Shown: piece by piece, positions 56,688-63,327 of the stretch
Numbering within the stretch: the first letter of the stretch is position 1
Layout: each line of letters starts with the position of its first letter
DNA from: a virus
DNA: 64,000 nucleotides
Virus record (IMG/VR): IMGVR_UViG_3300025087_000048
Span: 30,224 to 94,223 of that record
Strand: one strand, 5' to 3'
Translations under genes and position numbers: made by a program
The notes under the pieces: model-generated
Database searches by the model: none
What the model saw: the letters and a program-made list of their open reading frames with translations, nothing else
What the model was told of the DNA's origin: nothing

Positions 56688-56737
56688 GTGGCGGTAGCCT
56701 AACGGTAAGGCACGGGCCTGTGGAGCCCGCCACCCCA
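56688..56737 (+). pseudogene. tRNA-His(GUG)-like RNA lacking the T arm
   Basis: 50 nt. GTGGCGG pairs with CCGCCAC; D arm GCC/GGC; anticodon arm CGGGC-CTGTGGA-GCCCG (GUG); discriminator C and CCA follow, the usual His ending CCACCCCA. The variable loop and T arm are missing, with CCG at the junction shared between the anticodon stem and the acceptor strand. A deletion between short CCG repeats explains it. It may be a relic or a mini-tRNA-like RNA. Confidence 0.7.
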
Positions 56738-56754
56738 ATTTAACAGGAGGCGAT

Positions 56755-56958
56755 ATGCCAAAGTTTGGAAATCTGTATTGCACCAAATCTGGCAAGATAC
56801 GAAAGAGATTCTACAAGCATAACGACCTTGCAGACAAGGCAATGAAAGACCTTTACGCAATAGGGATTACGGCGGTTGCATTCTTTCCAGCTGAACGACG
56901 AGAAAAGAAGTTGTATAAAATCATGCATGATTTAGAAATAGAAACACCATCACCTTAA
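56755..56958 (+). CDS. Small basic phage protein
   Basis: 67 residues starting MPKFGNLYCTKSGKIRKRFY, rich in Lys and Arg, with a helical C terminus. AGGAGG precedes the ATG. Function unknown. Confidence 0.65.
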   Translation: MPKFGNLYCTKSGKIRKRFYKHNDLADKAMKDLYAIGITAVAFFPAERREKKLYKIMHDLEIETPSP

Positions 56959-56961
56959 ATA

Positions 56962-57144
56962 ATGTCATCCAGTTCTCCGTCAGCTGTCATTACTATTGTC
57001 CTTCGTCGTGTCTATCGCCTGGGCTGTGTTGAAGTCGGTCCAGGATATGTTCGCCTTATTAATAAAACAAACGACACAACCGTGATCCTGACGCCGGAAC
57101 AAGAACAACGCTGGCGTGCTCGACTCTTGAGATCGAAACCGTAA
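56962..57144 (+). CDS. Small phage protein
   Basis: 60 residues starting MSSSSPSAVITIVLRRVYRL, with beta strands and a basic helix (TPEQEQRWRARLLRSKP). It ends just before the polymerase ribosome site. Ribosome site of its own is poor. Confidence 0.5.
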   Translation: MSSSSPSAVITIVLRRVYRLGCVEVGPGYVRLINKTNDTTVILTPEQEQRWRARLLRSKP

Positions 57145-57154
57145 GGAGATCCTC

Positions 57155-58762
57155 ATAGTCACACTGGTCGGGCATAATCTCATCTCAGACTTGAGCATGC
57201 TCATTCGAGCCGGGCACCCACTCCCCACGAATGTCAATTACTTTGATACCTACGTGGCAGCCCGTTGGGTGTGGCCCGACATGGATGACTATGGACTTGA
57301 GGCGCTCGCACTCCGCTCAACCAACATCGGACAGTGGCGAACCACCTTAGGAAAACTCGAGGCTGAAGACTTTGATGCCATGCCCGATGAACAGCTCTAT
57401 GAACGCTGCGGAGGGGATGCCCAAGCCCCCATCCTCCTCCAGCGCCTCCTTGCCCCCCAGATCGACGATCTCCACATGGGGGCCATCTGGACCCTCGCCA
57501 TGGATGTATTGCCCATCCTGGCCGAAATGGGGGGCCGTGGGATGGCGCTAGATCACCCACTGCTCGCCTCCTGGGCATCTGAAACGGAAAAATGGCTCCA
57601 ACAAGCAGAAGAATCATTGAAACAACGACTCAACGTGGACAATATTAACAGCGACATTCAAGTGGCAAAGACGCTGTATAGCCCACCATGGAAGGCAGAA
57701 CCCTTATACAAGAATCTCACAGGCTACAGCGTTGATAAACTCTCGCTCCTGTGGGCACGACACCAAGCCACTGGCACGAATCAAATGGAACTCATTCGCC
57801 TGTTGACGGATCTCCTTGAGTATCGAACAAAAGAGAAACTTCAATCGACATACTACATTCCATGGTTAAATAACAGCGATCATACACGTGTGTATTCAGA
57901 ATATTCATTGGGTGTGACTGCAACAGGACGGCTCTCCTCGAAACGGTTTAACCTTCAAAATGTGCCCGAGTCCGTACGAACGGCCATCATTCCATCCCCG
58001 GGGTACGACGATATTATTGCAGCAGATTATAATATGTTGGAATTGTGCGTGGCAGCAAATCGCTCGGAAGATCCACTCATGCTGAAATGGATTCGTGAGG
58101 GGCTCGATATTCATTCAATCATGGCAGCACGTGTGCTCGGATTGAAAGAACCTGCTACCAAAGAAGAAGGGAAAACATTCAAAGCACGCTATCCAATCGA
58201 ACGAGCAACCGGAAAATTAACAAATTTTGCAGTGATCTTCGGTATTAAAGCCAATTCATTAACATGGAAAATCTTCCAAGACACCGATGGCACAACTTGG
58301 ATTCCAGAAGCAGATATGCAGCAGTATATTGACACTTTTTTCTCTACTTTCTCCGGGTACCAAGCATATAGCGAATATGGACAACGTGAACTTGCTAATG
58401 GACACCCGGTTGTCAGCCCATTCAATCGACAGTGGTCATTCCCAGCCACGGAAGCCGGACATCGAAAGTGGCTCAACTACCCGACCCAGGCGACTGCATC
58501 GGATATTACACTCATTGCACTTAAAACAATTGACCATGAACTAAAAACACGCAAACTGAAAAGCCGTCTCATCGGGGAGGTGCACGATGCCATAGTCATT
58601 GAAAACCCACGGAAAGAACGACCTGAAGTCCTCCGCCTCGTCAAATCCATCTGTGAGAATCCTGATACTCGTGCGTTTGGATTCACCCTGAAAGTCCCCC
58701 TTCGCGTTGAATTGAAAGTGGGACCCAACTGGGGAACACTCAAGGAGGTAATAATTCAATGA
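57155..58762 (+). CDS. Family A DNA polymerase, starting within the exonuclease domain at a non-standard codon
   Basis: About 535 residues. The reading frame begins IVTLVGHNLISDLSMLIRAG, which is exonuclease motif II, followed by YFDTYVAAR and DDYGLEALALR (motif III region). The polymerase has motif A IIAADYNMLELCVAANRSED, motif B RATGKLTNFAVIFGI and motif C GEVHDAIVIEN. AAGGAG at 57143-57148 is six bases from ATA at 57155, the best-placed start; the first ATG (57191) and a TTG at 57185 would lose motif II. Motif I is at the end of the UDG-like gene. It is the main replicative polymerase. Confidence 0.85.
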   Translation: MVTLVGHNLISDLSMLIRAGHPLPTNVNYFDTYVAARWVWPDMDDYGLEALALRSTNIGQWRTTLGKLEAEDFDAMPDEQLYERCGGDAQAPILLQRLLAPQIDDLHMGAIWTLAMDVLPILAEMGGRGMALDHPLLASWASETEKWLQQAEESLKQRLNVDNINSDIQVAKTLYSPPWKAEPLYKNLTGYSVDKLSLLWARHQATGTNQMELIRLLTDLLEYRTKEKLQSTYYIPWLNNSDHTRVYSEYSLGVTATGRLSSKRFNLQNVPESVRTAIIPSPGYDDIIAADYNMLELCVAANRSEDPLMLKWIREGLDIHSIMAARVLGLKEPATKEEGKTFKARYPIERATGKLTNFAVIFGIKANSLTWKIFQDTDGTTWIPEADMQQYIDTFFSTFSGYQAYSEYGQRELANGHPVVSPFNRQWSFPATEAGHRKWLNYPTQATASDITLIALKTIDHELKTRKLKSRLIGEVHDAIVIENPRKERPEVLRLVKSICENPDTRAFGFTLKVPLRVELKVGPNWGTLKEVIIQ

Positions 58763-58974
58763 CAAAACGTAAGCACAAACCAAAATTAAATCGACGTATT
58801 CATGGCATTCTTGGAGATAATGCAAATCTATATGTCAAGGCACGCAATAGCATAACAGGTAAAGTCCTCATCGGAGGACTCGGAAATCTCGGAGTAGGTG
58901 AAAAGTGGTTTCCAGAAGAACCAATCCACGCATCATACCCTGGATATCGTACCGCCCGAGAAGACCGATCATGA
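58759..58974 (+). CDS. Small basic phage protein
   Basis: 71 residues starting MTKRKHKPKLNRRIHGILGD, with a Gly-rich middle (GKVLIGGLGNLGVGEKWFPE). ATGA overlaps at both ends. Function unknown. Confidence 0.6.
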   Translation: MTKRKHKPKLNRRIHGILGDNANLYVKARNSITGKVLIGGLGNLGVGEKWFPEEPIHASYPGYRTAREDRS

Positions 58975-59109
58975 CCACTCCAGACTTCGTCACCATCCGC
59001 ACGCTCCTGGAAGCTGGGCGGGGGCTTTATCGGGGCCGATCGCACAGACTTTATTGCTGATTTGCCAGCTGCACATGTGAGGCCGTGGTCGAGCACGCGA
59101 AAGCAATGA
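58971..59109 (+). pseudogene. Frameshifted small gene
   Basis: From ATG 58971 the frame reads MTTPDFVTIRTLLEAGRG and stops early; shifting by one base at a run of five G (GGGCGGGGGCTTT) restores FIGADRTDFIADLPAAHVRP and ends at the ATG of the next gene with an ATGA overlap. The overlap argues the shifted frame is the real one. The region is GC-richer than its neighbours. Sequencing error, mutation or programmed frameshift are all possible. Confidence 0.5.
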
Positions 59110-59405
59110 CGGCGTGGGCTCGTGCCCTTCCATCCGCTCAGGCGGCGCTGGAGCGAGTGGAGGCGAAGCATGCTGACTGCGTTGCCTGTATCGCCTATGA
59201 TGCCGTCTGTACCGGCAACTCCGTGCAGGCATTTCGTCTCAGCGATCTCCGAACCCGCATCGCCCGCCTGGAGGCGGCGCTGATAGCGGCAAGCTACGTC
59301 GTTGAGAAATTTGCCTCTATCGGCATCCGTGATGAAGCAACTGGCCAAACCGGCGAAGAGTTGATGACGCAGATCAACGTTGCCTTGGAGGGACGCGATG
59401 CCTAA
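59106..59405 (+). CDS. Helical phage protein in a GC-rich patch
   Basis: 99 residues starting MTAWARALPSAQAALERVEA, Ala-rich and coiled (LSDLRTRIARLEAALIAASY), with one Cys pair CVAC. Codon use is GC-richer than in the surrounding genes, suggesting recent transfer. Unknown function. Confidence 0.6.
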   Translation: MTAWARALPSAQAALERVEAKHADCVACIAYDAVCTGNSVQAFRLSDLRTRIARLEAALIAASYVVEKFASIGIRDEATGQTGEELMTQINVALEGRDA

Positions 59406-59736
59406 GCCGCACCGACATATCTGGGTGGTCGAGATGCGCCTGGACGGACGATGGGAGTCAACGGTGGAAGGGAGCCTATCCCGTGATGCAGGTCGGACGG
59501 AAGTCCGGCACTGGCGCGAGGCGAACCCCGATGACCGCTTCCGACTCCGGCGCTACGTGCCGACAGAGGGGCGCGATGAGCGACAGAATAGACAAAGTAA
59601 AACAATGACCCAATCGAAACAAATGTGGGGAGATGGCCGGGTGTTCCGTCGCCACCGACGTTGGTGGATTGCGTACTACGCACACAACCACAGTATCGTG
59701 AATCAAGCTACAGCGAGAATCGAAATGTTGCTGTGA
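59398..59736 (+). CDS. Basic protein with an integrase-arm-like end
   Basis: 112 residues starting MPKPHRHIWVVEMRLDGRWE. The first 65 residues look complete on their own (ending RRYVPTE), and the second part (GDGRVFRRHRRWWIAYYAHN) resembles the N-terminal arm-binding segment of tyrosine integrases. It may be a fusion of two small genes. No catalytic domain follows, so it is not an integrase. Confidence 0.5.
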   Translation: MPKPHRHIWVVEMRLDGRWESTVEGSLSRDAGRTEVRHWREANPDDRFRLRRYVPTEGRDERQNRQSKTMTQSKQMWGDGRVFRRHRRWWIAYYAHNHSIVNQATARIEMLL

Positions 59737-59849
59737 TTCTGTTACAACGTCGTGTGGCATGCATAAAAACTGCACGAGCACAACACGCCGACCGCCTTGC
59801 CAAAGAAAAATGGGTGCGAGCACAACTATTCGAGGAAGAGAAACGATAA
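59733..59849 (+). CDS. Small basic helical peptide (38 residues), GTG start
   Basis: GTG overlaps the previous stop (GTGA) and the stop overlaps the next ATG (TAATG). The peptide is helical and basic (RRVACIKTARAQHADRLAKE). Coupling supports it despite the size. Confidence 0.5.
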   Translation: MILLQRRVACIKTARAQHADRLAKEKWVRAQLFEEEKR

Positions 59850-60274
59850 TGAAAATATCACCAATCATGAAAACAATCATTTGCCCCGCGACTCTTCCAA
59901 CAGTAGAAAAACTATATTCCCACAACCCTGTAAACGTGCAATTATTCACCCCGGAACTCACACTATATCCCTGGAAACTACACCCTGTGCAAAAACATTG
60001 GTGTTGTCTCCCCTGTCAATGCCCGCCTTACCCTGTGAAAACAAAAGAGAGAAGCACATTTAACTTATCACCACATCCACACGACAACCAATTTGATCTC
60101 CGCTACTACCACACGAGTCATTCCTCTTGGAACTCTTGGAGCTTACGTATTCACATGCCGTGGGGCACATTAGATACACTCTTATACATCCTCATCACAG
60201 ATCTACAATCTCTAAAAACCACCGCAACAAGAATCGGTTCTGGCTGCCTCACAACATTGGTACGTAACGCTTGA
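59849..60274 (+). CDS. Phage protein of unknown function
   Basis: 141 residues starting MKISPIMKTIICPATLPTVE. Contains a CCLPCQCPPYP cluster and a beta-rich C terminus (SWSLRIHMPWGTLDTLLYIL). It ends at the next promoter. No family recognised. Confidence 0.6.
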   Translation: MKISPIMKTIICPATLPTVEKLYSHNPVNVQLFTPELTLYPWKLHPVQKHWCCLPCQCPPYPVKTKERSTFNLSPHPHDNQFDLRYYHTSHSSWNSWSLRIHMPWGTLDTLLYILITDLQSLKTTATRIGSGCLTTLVRNA

Positions 60275-60300
60275 CTTCAACCGAGCAGTGCTGCTATATT
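60271..60300 (+). promoter_or_regulatory. Promoter for the recombination-type gene block
   Basis: TTGACT (60271-60276), 18-base spacer, TATATT (60295-60300). The -35 is identical to the central promoters. Confidence 0.65.
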
Positions 60301-60305
60301 TATCT

Positions 60306-60380
60306 TGCCACCGTGGATGGCAGGAAAGAGTCTTGACCTGTTTTCTGCCCCTGGGTCAAGCAGGAGAGTCCACGATGGCA
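60306..60380 (+). ncRNA. Structured 5' leader upstream of the 60428 gene
   Basis: TGCCACCGTGGA (60306-60317) pairs with TCCACGATGGCA (60369-60380) with one mismatch, enclosing CTTGACC (60332-60338) and GGTCAAG (60354-60360). It starts six bases after the -10 box and lies well before the GGAGG site. It could be a regulatory leader or protect the RNA end. Confidence 0.5.
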
Positions 60381-60427
60381 TTATAAAATAACGTATCGAC
60401 GATGTGCACCCACACTTGGAGGCGTCT

Positions 60428-60952
60428 ATGCCATTTCGACATCCGCAACCCCCACGATCTCCTCAGCCCAATGTTGACCCAGATCGCCCGCCACTTCTCA
60501 AACTTGGAGGTTTGTACCCAAGCAAAAGTGGAAAAGCACTAACAGGAAATATTAACCTTCTCTATCAAGATCGCCAAGGAAGCCCTTCCGTTGGAACCCA
60601 GTGGGTCGAACTCCTGCAACAATGTGTACAGGAGAACCTTCCCATTCGAGTGCTCGTCTTTGAAAACAATGGACAGTTTGGCGGAGCGCACCGAGCCCCC
60701 TACACTCTTCATGTCTGTTTGGGAACCCCACGGCAAGAACAAGCGACGTCTCCGCTCCCAGGCACGAAAACAGGCCGTACTCGAGGCACGGGATCGGAAG
60801 CAGACCTTCTCGAAGCCCCGGAAGGGCATGCCACATACGAGGATGCCCCAGAAGGCGAGCAAGAACCAGACGAGCCTGAGCCTCCAGCACGTCTTCGCAC
60901 ACCAGAACCGACTCCTCGCCCGCCCGTACGACGTGTAGCCCCTCGACGCTAA
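60428..60952 (+). CDS. Phage protein with proline-rich acidic tail
   Basis: 174 residues. The N-terminal half (LLKLGGLYPSKSGKALTGNI, then VELLQQCVQENLPIRVLVFE) looks like a small beta-barrel with a helix, as in some single-stranded-DNA-binding proteins of phages. The C-terminal half is disordered, acidic then Pro/Arg-rich (EGEQEPDEPEPPARLRTPEP), also usual for SSBs. Function as SSB is inference. GGAGG upstream; it overlaps the nuclease gene by one base. Confidence 0.5.
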   Translation: MPFRHPQPPRSPQPNVDPDRPPLLKLGGLYPSKSGKALTGNINLLYQDRQGSPSVGTQWVELLQQCVQENLPIRVLVFENNGQFGGAHRAPYTLHVCLGTPRQEQATSPLPGTKTGRTRGTGSEADLLEAPEGHATYEDAPEGEQEPDEPEPPARLRTPEPTPRPPVRRVAPRR

Positions 60953-61698
60953 TGCTCAAATTGCCCCCGCTTTCGATTATTCGGAATGAGTTCCAAGAGG
61001 TCCAACTCACGGAGAAAGCGAGGGCATGGATTGACGCTGGAAATGCAGACCGGTTGTCCGGTATCCATGCCTCTGATCTGCTTGATCCCCGATTAGCCTA
61101 TTGGAAAACCATCGTGCCGAAGCCGTTGACAGAACGATCCATCTGGCTCTTTGTCATTGGGAAAATCCTCCACCATTTTGTCATTGACGTGCATGTCCCT
61201 GGGGAGGTGAACTCGGACACCACGGACACCGGAGCCAATGAGTCCAACGGGATTCTCTTTTCTCCAGACCTCGAAGATGATGATGGACATCCAATCGAAC
61301 TCAAGACCACGCGATCATCTTCAGAACCAACGGATGAAACCATTCGACGCACGTACCACAACTACTTGGAACAACTGGTCATATACATGGTTCTTCGTAA
61401 TACGACCCGTGGATACCTGTGGGTCTTGTACATTAATTTGAAAAGTCGTACCTCACAGACATTCCCGGAACCTCGATGTTATGAAGTCACCATGTCCACA
61501 GAAGAATTCCTGAATCTGGAACAACGCATTTTTAATACACGTGATCTCCTCACGACTGCCATTGACACCAAGAACCCTGGAATCCTCCCGCTCTGTCGCA
61601 CGTGGCTCTGCGGTGATTCCTGCCCCTGGTGGCGTGAATGTGCACCTGCGGAACGCATCGATACACCACGTCGATCATGGACTGATATTCCAATATAG
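60952..61698 (+). CDS. Cas4-like/RecB-family PD-(D/E)XK nuclease
   Basis: 248 residues. GIHASDLLDPRLAYWKT matches the Cas4 opening, though the first cluster Cys is replaced by Asp. The catalytic set is D106 in LFSPDLEDD and E116-L-K118 in IELKTT, with a QxxxY-type helix EQLVIYMV. The C terminus has four Cys (LCRTWLCGDSCPWWRECA), three of which could hold an iron-sulfur cluster. It probably processes DNA ends in recombination or replication. TAATG coupling to the upstream gene. Confidence 0.8.
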   Translation: MLKLPPLSIIRNEFQEVQLTEKARAWIDAGNADRLSGIHASDLLDPRLAYWKTIVPKPLTERSIWLFVIGKILHHFVIDVHVPGEVNSDTTDTGANESNGILFSPDLEDDDGHPIELKTTRSSSEPTDETIRRTYHNYLEQLVIYMVLRNTTRGYLWVLYINLKSRTSQTFPEPRCYEVTMSTEEFLNLEQRIFNTRDLLTTAIDTKNPGILPLCRTWLCGDSCPWWRECAPAERIDTPRRSWTDIPI

Positions 61699-61706
61699 GA
61701 GCATCT

Positions 61707-62138
61707 ATGAAAAGCACACAAGAATTACCCGATTGGAAGGAACCAACCTCATTGGAGGAGGCTGAAACACAAGCCTTTGCTTTGTGGGAGGAAATCCAAT
61801 CCATTCAACTTCAACTTGCTGACCCGAACCGAATTGGAGAAAACAAACAACGCCTCCCCATCTCAGAATATTTAACGTGGCAGCATCGGGCCAAGTATGC
61901 GTTGACCATGAAGATCCGTACCTACAGATATTTGAAGCAATGGATCAAAGATCAACGTGCTATCCTCAAAGAACAAACAGCATCTGCACCCCTAAATTCA
62001 GAAACCTTACATGTATGTATTCAAAGACTGCTGGTTACCGACATAGAAGTTCTCATTAAGTTACACGGAACTCAAGAACAGCAACTTGCATACACTAATT
62101 TGTGGCTTGAATTCACGAATACACAAGGTTACAAATGA
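61707..62138 (+). CDS. Helical phage protein
   Basis: 143 residues starting MKSTQELPDWKEPTSLEEAE, almost all helical (HRAKYALTMKIRTYRYLKQW). AGGAGC upstream; ATGA overlap with the next gene. Function unknown. Confidence 0.6.
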   Translation: MKSTQELPDWKEPTSLEEAETQAFALWEEIQSIQLQLADPNRIGENKQRLPISEYLTWQHRAKYALTMKIRTYRYLKQWIKDQRAILKEQTASAPLNSETLHVCIQRLLVTDIEVLIKLHGTQEQQLAYTNLWLEFTNTQGYK

Positions 62139-62338
62139 GCACCGTCGTTCCGATTGGATTTCTCAACGAAGTCTGTTGTGCCAGTTGCAAAGACTCCATT
62201 GGGTGGTCCCTGGGGGCCCCACGAACACGGATCTCTGACTATGTCGTGAATGTGTATTGTAAAACATGCACTGAATCGTGGGAAAATCTCAATAGGGTTC
62301 TCCATGATGACACCACCGAATATCATTCTCAGCATTGA
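62135..62338 (+). CDS. Small Cys-rich protein
   Basis: 67 residues with VCCASCKDSIGW and VYCKTCTESW, a Cys4 zinc ribbon. Overlaps the resolvase gene. Unknown function. Confidence 0.6.
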   Translation: MSTVVPIGFLNEVCCASCKDSIGWSLGAPRTRISDYVVNVYCKTCTESWENLNRVLHDDTTEYHSQH

Positions 62339-62864
62339 TGTCCCTGGCCGCGCAACCGGAGGATTTATTCGATGGGACCGTGCCCTCAATTCGGTCTCCA
62401 TTGGAACACTCAGATTCAAACAAACTGAATCAGAGGCAGAAGATTATCGACGTCTTCTCACGGCAGTAGCCAATCAACAACCAGATCTTATTATTATTGA
62501 ACAGCCATTTCTTTGGCTCATCGCAGGTCCGATTGGTGGATTAAAAGCCTGGGCCGCATGGAATCATATTCCTTGGTGGATGGTTACCGCCTCAGGAGCC
62601 AAAAAAGCCGTACTCCAAAATGGTCGTGCCTCCAAAGCAGATGTTCTCGCGTGGGCCAAACGGACCCTGGCTGCCCGATGGCGCGTCATTCAACCCGAAG
62701 CCATCTCCCAGCATCAAGCCGATGCACTCCTCTATCTCGTAGCGTGGGAGCGCGCGCACGAACATATGAGACAGGAATATAATATTCGAGACGGAGTTCG
62801 AGGAAGGTATTACAAACAGTATAAGGAGATTGCCCATGACAAAAAAGAACCACTCGCAGACTGA
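62304..62864 (+). CDS. RuvC-like Holliday junction resolvase
   Basis: 186 residues starting MMTPPNIILSIDVPGRATGG. RNaseH-fold markers: Asp in LSIDVPGRATGGF, Glu in LIIIEQPF, TASGAKKAVLQNGRASKADV as the usual Lys-containing segment, and a C-terminal HQADALLYLVAW with Asp. It would cut branched DNA before packaging. Overlaps the previous gene; ribosome site weak. Confidence 0.8.
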   Translation: MMTPPNIILSIDVPGRATGGFIRWDRALNSVSIGTLRFKQTESEAEDYRRLLTAVANQQPDLIIIEQPFLWLIAGPIGGLKAWAAWNHIPWWMVTASGAKKAVLQNGRASKADVLAWAKRTLAARWRVIQPEAISQHQADALLYLVAWERAHEHMRQEYNIRDGVRGRYYKQYKEIAHDKKEPLAD

Positions 62865-63231
62865 TCCCCCGCTTGTGAGCGTCCCTGGGGATCACGGAAT
62901 CACAGAAGGACTCGTCCTCCTGACGCAGATTCTCCATGAACAGGGTCTCGCTGAAGCCACCGAAGGACTCCTTGGTGGGACCTACGGATACGGATGCCAC
63001 TTTGAAAATGCAACATTCTATATCCGCCCATATTGCTGGTGTGAAGAATCAACATGCCCCCAGTGTGGACACGATGCCCCAAACTTCTTCCACAAACCGA
63101 GTGGAAGTGAGGTACGATGGTATAAATATATTGGACGCGGACAGAGCATCCAATTTACACAACGCTGGTCAACCATCTTCGTCGATTGTATCCGTTCCCT
63201 TGGTCTGTCTCCGGGAAATGAGGCAGCGTAA
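62836..63231 (+). CDS. Zinc-binding phage protein
   Basis: 131 residues starting MTKKNHSQTDPPLVSVPGDH. The middle has YGYGCHFENATFYIRPYCWC and STCPQCGHDAPNFFHKPSG, a Cys-rich domain seen in several phage proteins. AAGGAG lies before ATG 62836. Unknown function. Confidence 0.65.
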   Translation: MTKKNHSQTDPPLVSVPGDHGITEGLVLLTQILHEQGLAEATEGLLGGTYGYGCHFENATFYIRPYCWCEESTCPQCGHDAPNFFHKPSGSEVRWYKYIGRGQSIQFTQRWSTIFVDCIRSLGLSPGNEAA

Positions 63232-63327
63232 TCCCGCGTCAGGTTCTATTTAGACCCATCGTGGGCTAAATTCTCCCCGCACTGAGCCAAGGGATTTTCG
63301 TACACCCACGCATTATGGAGGGCACGC

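Noticed and set aside
53443-57154. Group I or II intron or split intein joining the two polymerase pieces
   Set aside because: The intervening 3.7 kb holds many complete genes and tRNAs on the same strand, and no intron catalytic core or intein ends are visible at the junctions.
57143-57154. Shared 12-mer AAGGAGATCCTC at 53617 and 57143 as a recombination mark
   Set aside because: A repeated 12-mer is expected by chance in 64 kb, and one copy lies in conserved coding sequence.
59398-59736. Tyrosine integrase
   Set aside because: Only a short arm-like segment is present; there is no catalytic R-H-R-Y domain and no attachment site.
60552-61010. Minus-strand and alternative plus-strand ORFs over the 60428 gene
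   Set aside because: The plus frame from 60428 has a good ribosome site and is coupled to the nuclease gene; the others follow from its biased codons.
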